From NCBI GenBank assembly GCA_947471105.1, contig CANIYB010000099.1, positions 1 to 7,904 of the forward strand: a stretch of 7,904 nt of DNA, read 5' to 3'. How positions within the stretch are numbered: position 1 is the stretch's first letter; every line of letters starts with the position of its first letter. Below, in pieces: positions 1 through 5,948 of the stretch. The notes under the pieces were generated by a model. It searched no databases and was not told where the DNA came from. It worked only from the letters and a program-made list of their open reading frames with translations. The translations under genes and the position numbers were made by a program. The stretch is from Cytophagaceae bacterium (lineage in GTDB: Bacteria; Bacteroidota; Bacteroidia; Cytophagales; Spirosomataceae).

Positions 1-1042
1 TATGATCATGGCACTTGGAACATTCAAAAGTTAATGCCAAAAATGATTTCCCAAAAGTACTCGTCCGATCATTGATATACTCCACGCGATACTCCTCGTC
101 GATCACCCCCCCTTCCTGGGTAATTTTATGGTTTCGGTTGAACCCCGTGGCCAATAACATTTCTTTGTTGGCCCCCGGAATTAAATCGCCTGCCAACTGC
201 CAAGTCACAAATTTCTTGTACGAATAATTGGAATTAAACGCGTGTATCACCCAGTCGCGCCAAGGCCACATCGTCCTCAAACCATCATCTTGATATCCAT
301 GCGAGTCCGCATAACGGGCTACGTCCAACCACGGTGCGGCCATTTTCTCGCCGAAATGTTTGTTGGCCAACAACTCATTCACAATTTTCTCATACGCTTT
401 AGGATCCGTGTCATTTAAAAAACGATCCTGCATTTCTAGCGTAGGTGGCAATCCGGTCAAGTCAAGGCAAACCCTTTTTAACAGACGCTCCTTATCTGTT
501 TCTTTGGAAGGACTCAAACCCTTTTCCTTCATTTTGGCATATACAAAATAATCAATATCGTTTCTCACCCAGGCCTCATCCGCATCAGGTAATTCAGGCT
601 TTACGGGTTTTATAAAAGACCAATGTGGCTTATAAACAGCCCCCTGATCGATCCACTTTTCAATCAAATCAATCTCATGCTGCGTAAGCACCAAATTTGA
701 TTTCATGGTAGGCATTCTAAGCGCAGTATCTTTGGAAATTAAACGCTGAAAAGCATCTGATTGGGAAGGATCTCCAGGCACAATTGCATGTGCTTTTGCA
801 TTGTCCTTGAACGCCGCATAAGCGCCCTCCTTGGTATCTAAACGTAAATTCGCTTGTCGTTTATTGGCATCCGGACCATGGCATTTGAAGCATCGATCAG
901 AAAGAATAGGACGTATGTGAAAGTTATAATCAACCACATCTGGCATGGATGTGTCCGAACCCTGAGCATCGGAACAGCTCCATGCAGCATACATGCAAAT
1001 AGCCGCGAGGAAAACAGGGATGATGATTTTAAATATTTTCAT
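1..1042 (-). CDS. Planctomycete-type cytochrome c / DUF1549 protein, C-terminus cut off by window edge
   Basis: The frame is open from an ATG at 1042 down to the left edge, giving 347 visible residues with no stop. The N-terminus is hydrophobic with a possible lipobox ending at Cys23 (AWSC, followed by S-D). Next comes a PSCyt1-type haem motif, CFKCH at residues 51-55, in a typical setting (FHIRPILSDRCFKCHGPD). The domain ends near WIDQGA (130-135). DUF1549 (PSCyt2) follows, recognised by LDLTGLPPT at 193-201 and APWLDVARYADSHGYQ further on. The visible part ends in FECSKCHDH, a second CxxCH at 341-345. Family members usually continue into a C-terminal DUF1553 domain and reach about 800-1100 residues, so well over half is probably outside the window. 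These proteins are abundant in Planctomycetes, Verrucomicrobia and polysaccharide-degrading Bacteroidota. Their biochemical role is poorly known; a periplasmic redox role in sugar degradation is inferred. The gene lies 65 bp behind the kelch gene on the same strand and is probably co-transcribed with it. Confidence 0.9.
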   Translation of the reverse strand, partial: MKIFKIIIPVFLAAICMYAAWSCSDAQGSDTSMPDVVDYNFHIRPILSDRCFKCHGPDANKRQANLRLDTKEGAYAAFKDNAKAHAIVPGDPSQSDAFQRLISKDTALRMPTMKSNLVLTQHEIDLIEKWIDQGAVYKPHWSFIKPVKPELPDADEAWVRNDIDYFVYAKMKEKGLSPSKETDKERLLKRVCLDLTGLPPTLEMQDRFLNDTDPKAYEKIVNELLANKHFGEKMAAPWLDVARYADSHGYQDDGLRTMWPWRDWVIHAFNSNYSYKKFVTWQLAGDLIPGANKEMLLATGFNRNHKITQEGGVIDEEYRVEYINDRTSTFGKSFLALTFECSKCHDH

Positions 1043-1107
1043 AATGAAGTTTAGGGATCCTTTCGGATTTTAAAACGAAATATACGATTAAATTTTTTCT
1101 TTAAAAA

Positions 1108-2082
1108 TTACCATTGTAGATATTCCATCGTGTTCAGTTCAGGACCTCCACCCCGGTTTGCACTTCCCGCCATGATGTACATTTTATTCTTGTACAAAAT
1201 AGTTGAAGTACCATGTCGGCCTTGCAGCAAAGAAGGGAATTTTACCCATTCATTCGTTCTCACATCAAGCGCCTCTACCTCCGCGTGTGCCGGAACTTGT
1301 TTGGAGCTCTCTCCCTGCAAGACTAATACATACGGATATTTCGTCAAGGTACATGTTCCAGCCCTGAGGGTAGGCAAGCCGTTGGGCAAAGTAGTCCAAG
1401 CACCTGTTTTGAAATCATAAACATCCACTTCAGCAATTGTTTTCTCTAACACTTTTCCAATGGCGGCATGGGAATTACGACCTCCCACCATATACAATTT
1501 ATCGCCCAACATAGCGGCTTGCACGTGATCTCTGGCTCTAGGTGCATCTGGCAATTGGGACCACGTATTTGCCTTAGGATCAAATACATCGAACCAACTC
1601 ACATGGCCATCATAGTGTCCATCTTTTATCCCACAAACTGCATATATTTTATTTTTATAAGCAAAAATTCCTGCCGATCCTCTTAATCTGTCCGAAGGAA
1701 TCTTGGCGCCGTCCCGCCAAGTTTTTGTTTTGGGATTAAAAATCAACATGTTTTCAATGGGCTTTTCATGTGGATATCCACCCGTAAAGGCACAAATAAC
1801 ATAAATTTCATGTTGGAAACTTAAGGCCTGAAAATGATGAAATTCAATGGGGGTATCCCCCAAGTTTTCCCAGGTATTCGTCTTAGGATCATAGGCTTCA
1901 ATAGCCTTTTTTCCACGACCCCCTAAGGCATAGAACTTTCCATCACATTCGACAAAACCACTTTCATGTCGCTTTAATGCGGCATTTGTAGGTTCCAATA
2001 CTTGCCAAGATCCTGAGGGAATTTGAGAAAAAGAAGCAAAAGATATAGCTAGTCCGAAGACTATTCCGATTAATTTTTTCAT
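1108..2082 (-). CDS. Exported kelch-repeat beta-propeller protein
   Basis: The product has 324 residues with an N-terminal signal peptide (MKKLIGIVFGLAISFASFSQ), probably cleaved near residue 20. About six kelch-like repeats follow. Each has a glycine-rich turn (ALGGRG 52-57, CAFTGG 97-102, AVCGIKDG 148-155, MVGGR 198-202, LQGE 255-258, MAGS 304-307) and an aromatic pair such as YDPKTNTW at 64-71, FNPKTKTW at 115-122 and FDPKANTW at 167-174. This predicts a six-bladed propeller in the periplasm or on the cell surface. I chose the ATG at 2082 because it opens directly onto the signal peptide. An in-frame ATG at 2142 would add 20 residues with no signal-peptide character and would begin upstream of the likely promoter. 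No catalytic residues are recognisable. Binding of a glycan or partner protein, or a sialidase/galactose-oxidase-like fold without activity, are all possible. The gene precedes the DUF1549 cytochrome gene in the same direction, suggesting an operon. Confidence 0.9.
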   Translation of the reverse strand: MKKLIGIVFGLAISFASFSQIPSGSWQVLEPTNAALKRHESGFVECDGKFYALGGRGKKAIEAYDPKTNTWENLGDTPIEFHHFQALSFQHEIYVICAFTGGYPHEKPIENMLIFNPKTKTWRDGAKIPSDRLRGSAGIFAYKNKIYAVCGIKDGHYDGHVSWFDVFDPKANTWSQLPDAPRARDHVQAAMLGDKLYMVGGRNSHAAIGKVLEKTIAEVDVYDFKTGAWTTLPNGLPTLRAGTCTLTKYPYVLVLQGESSKQVPAHAEVEALDVRTNEWVKFPSLLQGRHGTSTILYKNKMYIMAGSANRGGGPELNTMEYLQW

Positions 2083-2112
2083 AGGTTTAGATTCAATTGA
2101 ATAGCTAAAATA

Positions 2113-2120
2113 CAAAATTA
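2113..2120 (-). promoter_or_regulatory. Bacteroidota -7 box for the kelch/cytochrome operon
   Basis: Read on the minus strand this is TAATTTTG, a perfect match to the Bacteroidota -7 consensus TAnnTTTG. It lies about 30 bases upstream of the kelch ATG at 2082, which predicts a short leader of roughly 24 nt. No convincing TTG -33 element is seen at the right distance, so the assignment rests on the -7 box and its position in the divergent intergenic region. Confidence 0.5.
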
Positions 2121-2170
2121 TTGGAAACCTTTGACGTCCCATGAAGTTATTAAAAATGGAAAATAATTTT

Positions 2171-2178
2171 TAGTTTAG
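2171..2178 (+). promoter_or_regulatory. Possible -7 box for the sugar dehydrogenase gene
   Basis: TAGTTTAG matches TAnnTTTG at five of six fixed positions and lies 23 bases before the ATG at 2202. No clear -33 TTG is present. It sits about 50 bp from the opposite-strand box at 2113-2120, so the two divergent genes could share a regulatory region. Confidence 0.3.
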
Positions 2179-2201
2179 TAGTCGAATAAACAAAATCTAC
2201 C

Positions 2202-3614
2202 ATGTACAAAAAAATAATGATTGTTGGCTTTATCGCCACAGCCACTTTATCCATCATGTCATTAAATACGGCTCCTAAAAAAGCTGTTATTGATGAGCCC
2301 ACAGAAAAGATTTACACGCAGTATTGTGCCTCATGCCACGGCGAAAAAGTAGAAGCATTTGTGGATCGTGTATGGAAACATGGGAAAACTAAACCAGAAT
2401 TAGTAGCCAGCATTACGAATGGGTATAATGACATGGGGATGCCAACTTGGAAAGGCATATTATCTCCAAAAGACATCGATAAATTAGCTGATTTGATTAT
2501 CGAGAATTTAGCTGGAGTTGAGCAATACAAATTCGAAAACAAGCCTAAATCAAATATTTTTGTGTCGGAAGGCATCACAGTTAAATTAGATACTATCGCC
2601 ACTGGCTTAGAGAGTCCATGGGGGTTTGCTCAGTTGCCAAATAAAGATTATTTGATTTCCGACCGAAAAGGAAAATTGTACTTGGTTGATCAAAAAAGAA
2701 ATAAAACAGAAATTACAGGCATACCTGCCGTGATGGCGAAAGGCCAAGGAGGACTTTTGGACATAGCATTGCATCCGAAATTTGCGGAAAACGGTTGGGT
2801 TTATATGTCCTATTCTAAATTCAAAATGGACGGTTCGACCACCTTGACTTCCACAGGAATTGTCCGAGGAAAAATCAAAAACAACATGTGGGTGGAATCT
2901 CAAGACCTTTTTGAGTCGCTTCCATACACGAAAACATTTCACCATTTTGGCTCTCGAATCACCTTTGACAAAAAAGGATTTATGTTTTTCTCTGTAGGTG
3001 AAAGAGGCATGGAAAAGGTGTTTCCTCAAGAAACGGATAATGACAATGGTAAAATTCACCGTCTACATGATGATGGAACTGTACCAAAAGACAATCCGTT
3101 TGTGGGCAAAGATCCAGCTAAATTCCATCCAAGTATTTATTCGTACGGCCAAAGAAATCCTCAAGGATTAACAACTAATCCATGGACGGGAGATATTTGG
3201 GAAACAGAACATGGCCCACGCGGTGGAGATGAAATTAATATCATTCAAGCTGGCCGGAATTACGGTTGGCCCGTCATCTCTTACGGAATCAATTATGATG
3301 GAAAGCCAATAACCAACATATCGAAAAAAGAAGGCATGGAGCAACCTGTTTCTTATTTTGTTCCGTCGATCGCTCCATCAGGTTTGACCTTTATGAACAC
3401 TGACAAATATCCAGCTTGGAAAGGTAATTTGATGATTGGTTCTTTGCGCTTCAATTACCTAAATCGTTGTGTCATCAAAGACAATAAAGTGGTTAAGCAG
3501 GAGAAGATTTTACTCAATGTAGGTCGATTACGTAATGTAAAATTAGGCTCAGATGGGTACATGTACATTGGCGTAGAAAATCCTGGAATGGTGTTTAGGG
3601 TTAATCCGAATTAA
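2202..3614 (+). CDS. Cytochrome c fused to PQQ-dependent aldose sugar dehydrogenase (GSDH-type propeller)
   Basis: The protein has 470 residues. An N-terminal hydrophobic segment (about 1-22) acts as signal peptide or membrane anchor. A mono-haem cytochrome c domain follows, with CASCH at 42-46 and a likely distal ligand in MGMP (Met78 or Met80). From about residue 125 it is a soluble glucose/sorbosone dehydrogenase-type six-bladed propeller: GLESPWGFA near 135-143, GQGGLLDIALHP 181-192, HHFGSRI 247-253, VGERG 265-269, GQRNPQGL 316-323 and EHGPRGGDEIN 336-346. By analogy with soluble glucose dehydrogenase, His248 would be the catalytic base and Arg318 (in RNPQG) would contact PQQ. The expected reaction is oxidation of an aldose or similar polyol in the periplasm using PQQ, with electrons passed to the fused haem. 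The substrate cannot be read from sequence. The ATG at 2202 opens directly onto the signal segment. No PQQ synthesis genes are in view. Confidence 0.9.
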   Translation: MYKKIMIVGFIATATLSIMSLNTAPKKAVIDEPTEKIYTQYCASCHGEKVEAFVDRVWKHGKTKPELVASITNGYNDMGMPTWKGILSPKDIDKLADLIIENLAGVEQYKFENKPKSNIFVSEGITVKLDTIATGLESPWGFAQLPNKDYLISDRKGKLYLVDQKRNKTEITGIPAVMAKGQGGLLDIALHPKFAENGWVYMSYSKFKMDGSTTLTSTGIVRGKIKNNMWVESQDLFESLPYTKTFHHFGSRITFDKKGFMFFSVGERGMEKVFPQETDNDNGKIHRLHDDGTVPKDNPFVGKDPAKFHPSIYSYGQRNPQGLTTNPWTGDIWETEHGPRGGDEINIIQAGRNYGWPVISYGINYDGKPITNISKKEGMEQPVSYFVPSIAPSGLTFMNTDKYPAWKGNLMIGSLRFNYLNRCVIKDNKVVKQEKILLNVGRLRNVKLGSDGYMYIGVENPGMVFRVNPN

Positions 3615-3615
3615 G

Positions 3616-3675
3616 TAAATAGGTAAAAGGTAATAGGTAACAAATAACAGGTAATAGGTATTGCGGAATAGGTGC
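3616..3675. repeat. Short imperfect tandem repeat rich in AGGTAATAGGTA
   Basis: AGGTAATAGGTA occurs exactly at 3628-3639 and 3649-3660, a 21-bp period. It is flanked by degenerate forms: AATAGGTAAA before, and GGAATAGGTG after at about 3664-3673. The tract starts right after the stop codon of the sugar dehydrogenase gene. The units are too short and too irregular for CRISPR. It is most likely a slippage-generated or dispersed intergenic repeat, with no function inferred. Confidence 0.7.
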
Positions 3676-3724
3676 TAAATTATGTTCTGTCGACTTGAAT
3701 TGTCGGGATGTCTACTTAATATGG

Positions 3725-3744
3725 ATTATGATAACAATCATAAT
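3725..3744. promoter_or_regulatory. Perfect inverted repeat, possible operator or hairpin
   Basis: ATTATGAT at 3725-3732 is followed by AACA and then ATCATAAT at 3737-3744, a perfect 8-bp dyad with a 4-base spacer. Two more G-T wobble pairs could extend an RNA stem outward. No U-tract follows, so it is not a standard terminator. It lies about 30 bp upstream of the promoter-like box at 3775-3782, a suitable place for a regulator binding site. In such AT-rich DNA a chance origin is possible. Confidence 0.35.
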
Positions 3745-3774
3745 TTATTGACGTTAGGTATATAAATTTTGCTT

Positions 3775-3782
3775 TAATTTTG
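3775..3782 (+). promoter_or_regulatory. Candidate Bacteroidota -7 box upstream of the Rieske operon
   Basis: TAATTTTG perfectly matches TAnnTTTG. A TTG (in TTGAC) lies at 3748-3750, 24 bases upstream, slightly longer than the usual gap between the -33 and -7 elements. Use of this promoter would give the Rieske gene a leader of roughly 190 nt. No better box is seen closer to the ATG at 3978. Confidence 0.4.
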
Positions 3783-3977
3783 TACCCAAGAAAAATGAAA
3801 TAAAAGATTGACAATTTAAATGTAGTATCAATCTCAAGCATTAATCTAATTTCAAAATTCAATCCGCCTAATTTTAAAACACAGTAGTTGCCCCAATTCA
3901 ATAAACGCATAATCTAACTATATTCACTCTCCGTTTTAGCTACCATTAAATATACAACCCTACCATCATAGCCTACC

Positions 3978-4412
3978 ATGGAAAACAAAATTAAAAGAAA
4001 CGATTTTTTAAAATCATTAGGATTAAAAGGTGCATCATTAATGGCCATTTATTGCGGTGCCAGCGCCTTAAGTTCTTGCCAAAATGAATCAGATGTTGCC
4101 CCTTCAGGCAATGTAGATTTTACCTTAGATTTAACTAATGCCTCTTATAGCGCATTAAACACCGTTGGCAAATACATCACGATCAATAAAGTGGTCATCG
4201 CACGAGTTTCAACCACAAGTTTTGCTGCAGTAACCCAAATTTGCTCACATGAAGGTCAAGCTCAGGTCATGTACAATGGATCTGGTTTTTCATGCCCAGC
4301 TCACGGGGCTTCTTTTAGTATTACAGGTGCAAAAACAAATAATGTCAGCAGTAAAGGAATCACAGCCTATCAAACGACATTAACTAATTCAAGCCTTCGG
4401 GTTTTTTCTTAA
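3978..4412 (+). CDS. Rieske [2Fe-2S] domain lipoprotein
   Basis: This is a small protein of 144 residues. The two cluster-binding motifs are complete: C89-S-H91 (ICSHEG) and C106-P-A-H109 (SCPAHGASF), with 14 residues between them, as in Rieske ferredoxin-like domains. The N-terminus is a long export signal with a weak twin-arginine-like segment (KRNDFLKSLG, residues 6-15) and a lipobox LSSC at 31-34, so Cys34 would carry lipid. A compact beta-domain of about 100 residues follows. The expected role is one-electron transfer from a membrane-tethered cluster in the periplasm; no oxygenase catalytic domain is present. It heads a set with a DUF5777 barrel 1 bp downstream and a YceI-like protein, so it probably works with them. 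The ATG at 3978 is chosen because it starts the export signal. No clear Shine-Dalgarno is seen, as is usual in this phylum. Confidence 0.92.
   Translation: MENKIKRNDFLKSLGLKGASLMAIYCGASALSSCQNESDVAPSGNVDFTLDLTNASYSALNTVGKYITINKVVIARVSTTSFAAVTQICSHEGQAQVMYNGSGFSCPAHGASFSITGAKTNNVSSKGITAYQTTLTNSSLRVFS
4391..4410 (+). terminator. UUCG-capped hairpin with U-tract at the end of the Rieske gene
   Basis: AAGCC (4391-4395), a TTCG loop (4396-4399) and GGTTT (4400-4404) can pair as a 5-bp stem with one G-U wobble, capped by the very stable C(UUCG)G tetraloop. Further Ts follow (4405-4407, then CTT). This resembles a weak intrinsic terminator or attenuator. It overlaps the last codons of the Rieske gene and ends just before the TTG start of the next gene. 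The short stem makes full termination doubtful; partial termination or an RNA-stability role is possible. Confidence 0.35.
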
Positions 4413-4413
4413 G

Positions 4414-5343
4414 TTGAAAGCGAAAATCTTTTTTCTTTTTGGCATTTTGCATGCATCCCAATTATTTGGCCAAGATGATTTATTAGCCATGCTCAACCAA
4501 GAGGATGCCAAGAAAATCACTTATACACAAGCAACTTTTAAGGGAACACGGTTTATCAATGGCCAAACGGTGGAAACAATTGCCAAAAAACATTTGAATT
4601 TTTGGATATCGCATCGATTTGGGGCATTGAATTCAGGTTTCATGGATAACTTTCTGGGTTTGGATGAAGCCAAAATCAGATTAGGATTGGAGTATGGATT
4701 AAGTGATGTTTGGCTTGTGGGGATGGGTAGATCTACCATTGAAAAAACCTATGATTTTTATACCAAATACAAGGTTTTGAGGCAATCCAATCAAATGCCT
4801 ATCACCTTAACAATGTATGGAAGTATAGCGACTAATACCATGCCGACCGGCTACACATTACCCTCAGGCAATATTATGCGCTATGAAAATAATTTACAGC
4901 GACAAACCTATATGGGCCAACTCCTGATCGCAAGGAAGTTTACAGACAAATTGTCCTTACAGATTATGCCGACCATCTTACATAACAACAAGGTTGAATC
5001 TGTTTACTTTGATAATAATTTATATTCGTTGGGCATGGGGGGAAGGTATAAATTAACCAACCGACTAAGTTTATCGGCCGAATATTACAAGAACTTGGTG
5101 GATACCCAAAATTTCTTGAAAACCTCTGGAACTCCCTATCCGTACCAGGATTCATTTTCAATTGGATTTGATATCGAAACGGGAGGTCACGTATTCCAAT
5201 TGCATTTTACAAATTCAAAAGGAATGATCGAGAAACATTTCATCAGCCAAACCACTGGCACTTGGGCCAATACCGACATATTTTACGGGTTTAACATGGC
5301 AAGAACGTTTAGCTTTGAACCCGATAAAAAAAATAAAAAATGA
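4414..5343 (+). CDS. DUF5777-type outer-membrane beta-barrel protein
   Basis: The product has 309 residues with a signal peptide (MKAKIFFLFGILHASQLFGQ). The mature part is rich in alternating aromatic strands such as LNFWISHRFGALNSGF, LDEAKIRLGLEYGLSDVWLVGMGRS and LSLSAEYYKN, ending in a strand-like FYGFNMARTFSFEP. This matches the DUF5777 beta-barrel family of Bacteroidota as I recall it, whose members are often found beside YceI and cytochrome genes; its function is unknown. Translation must start at TTG 4414, because the signal peptide begins exactly there and no in-frame ATG precedes it. The start is 1 base after the Rieske stop codon, which points to translational coupling. The stop overlaps the YceI start in ATGA. 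An outer-membrane pore or scaffold for the neighbouring redox proteins is inferred only. Confidence 0.82.
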   Translation: MKAKIFFLFGILHASQLFGQDDLLAMLNQEDAKKITYTQATFKGTRFINGQTVETIAKKHLNFWISHRFGALNSGFMDNFLGLDEAKIRLGLEYGLSDVWLVGMGRSTIEKTYDFYTKYKVLRQSNQMPITLTMYGSIATNTMPTGYTLPSGNIMRYENNLQRQTYMGQLLIARKFTDKLSLQIMPTILHNNKVESVYFDNNLYSLGMGGRYKLTNRLSLSAEYYKNLVDTQNFLKTSGTPYPYQDSFSIGFDIETGGHVFQLHFTNSKGMIEKHFISQTTGTWANTDIFYGFNMARTFSFEPDKKNKK

Positions 5344-5879
5344 AAAATTTAATCGCAGTAATTGTACTTGTTATTTTGGGTTTTCAGGCGAATGGGCAGT
5401 TGTACATGGCACAGAATGGAGAGGTTTCTTTCTTTTCCAAAACCCCTCTTGAGGATATAGATGCATTAAACAAGCAAGTAGGAAGTATTATTAATACAGC
5501 TAATAATGAAGTGGCCGTACAAATGCGTGTCACTAATTTTGTTTTCCCAAACAAATTAATGCAAGAGCATTTCAATGAAAATTATTTAGAAAGCGACAAA
5601 TTCCCTAGCGCCACTTTCAAAGGAAAAATCAGAGAAGTAGTCGATTTGAAAGTTCCTGGAACTTATGCTGTAACAGCAGTAGGCACGGCAACTATTCATG
5701 GAGTCACAAATCCCATTGAGATCAAAGGAAGTATTGTTTCAAATGGAGACCAGGTAAGCCTTTCGTGCCAATTTGATATTAAACTAGTCGATTATAAAAT
5801 TGATATTCCTAAAATTGTTTTTGCAAAAATAGCCGAGGTAATCCGAGTTAGTAGCAAAATAAATTATGTCAAAAAATAA
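5340..5879 (+). CDS. YceI-like family periplasmic protein
   Basis: The product has 179 residues with a signal peptide (MKNLIAVIVLVILGFQANGQ) followed by a YceI-type lipocalin-like beta-barrel of about 160 residues. Diagnostic features are GEVSFFSKTPLEDIDA near the start, the FPNKLMQEHFNENYLESDKFP block (70-90) leading into SATFKGKI, and GTATIHGVTNPIEIKG (about 115-130). YceI proteins bind isoprenoid lipids such as ubiquinone-8 or polyprenols in structures of homologues, so a quinone or lipid carrier role is plausible but not shown here. The Bacteroidota branch represented here is often encoded with cytochromes. The ATG at 5340 overlaps the barrel gene's TGA (ATGA), a standard coupled junction. 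The gene ends the compact Rieske-DUF5777-YceI run. Confidence 0.92.
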   Translation: MKNLIAVIVLVILGFQANGQLYMAQNGEVSFFSKTPLEDIDALNKQVGSIINTANNEVAVQMRVTNFVFPNKLMQEHFNENYLESDKFPSATFKGKIREVVDLKVPGTYAVTAVGTATIHGVTNPIEIKGSIVSNGDQVSLSCQFDIKLVDYKIDIPKIVFAKIAEVIRVSSKINYVKK

Positions 5880-5897
5880 TAATTTAGATTTTTAAAA

Positions 5898-5905
5898 TAG
5901 TTTTG
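5898..5905 (+). promoter_or_regulatory. -7 box upstream of the triple-haem cytochrome gene
   Basis: TAGTTTTG is a perfect TAnnTTTG match. It lies 44 bases before the preferred ATG at 5949, predicting a leader of about 35-40 nt. No -33 TTG is seen at the expected distance. It suggests this gene can be expressed independently of the YceI gene that ends at 5879. Confidence 0.45.
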
Positions 5906-5948
5906 CACATTCGAAGGTAAACGAGTGAAAATTGGCCTTGACCAAAAA

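Larger units (their letters stand above)
3615..3977. other. 363-bp intergenic region between the sugar dehydrogenase and Rieske genes
   Basis: No convincing gene is present. The first 60 bases after the stop carry a GGTAATA-rich repeat tract. An 8-bp perfect inverted repeat lies at 3725-3744 and a TAnnTTTG promoter-like box at 3775-3782. The region is very AT-rich. No GC-rich hairpin with a U-tract was found just after 3614, so the terminator of the dehydrogenase gene is not identified. The 195 bases from the promoter-like box to the Rieske ATG would form a long 5' leader if that box is used. A 64-codon minus-strand open frame here (3716-3910) has no family resemblance and looks like chance. 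Confidence 0.7.

Noticed and set aside
854..1054. Plus-strand open frame opposite the DUF1549 cytochrome gene
   Set aside because: The opposite strand encodes a clear signal peptide and CFKCH haem motif over the same bases. The plus-strand frame shows no family features.
2083..2142. Upstream in-frame ATG extending the kelch protein by 20 residues
   Set aside because: The extension lacks signal-peptide character and would start upstream of the TAnnTTTG box at 2113-2120. The ATG at 2082 opens a typical signal peptide.
3616..3675. CRISPR array
   Set aside because: The repeat units are about 12 bases, irregular and without uniform spacers, and no cas gene is present.
3716..3910. 64-codon minus-strand open frame in the intergenic region
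   Set aside because: It has no recognisable family and no promoter or ribosome-site context. It overlaps the inverted repeat and the plus-strand promoter-like box, and AT-rich DNA readily gives frames of this length.
5925..5948. GTG start for the triple-haem lipoprotein
   Set aside because: It adds charged residues ahead of a complete lipoprotein signal that begins at the ATG at 5949.
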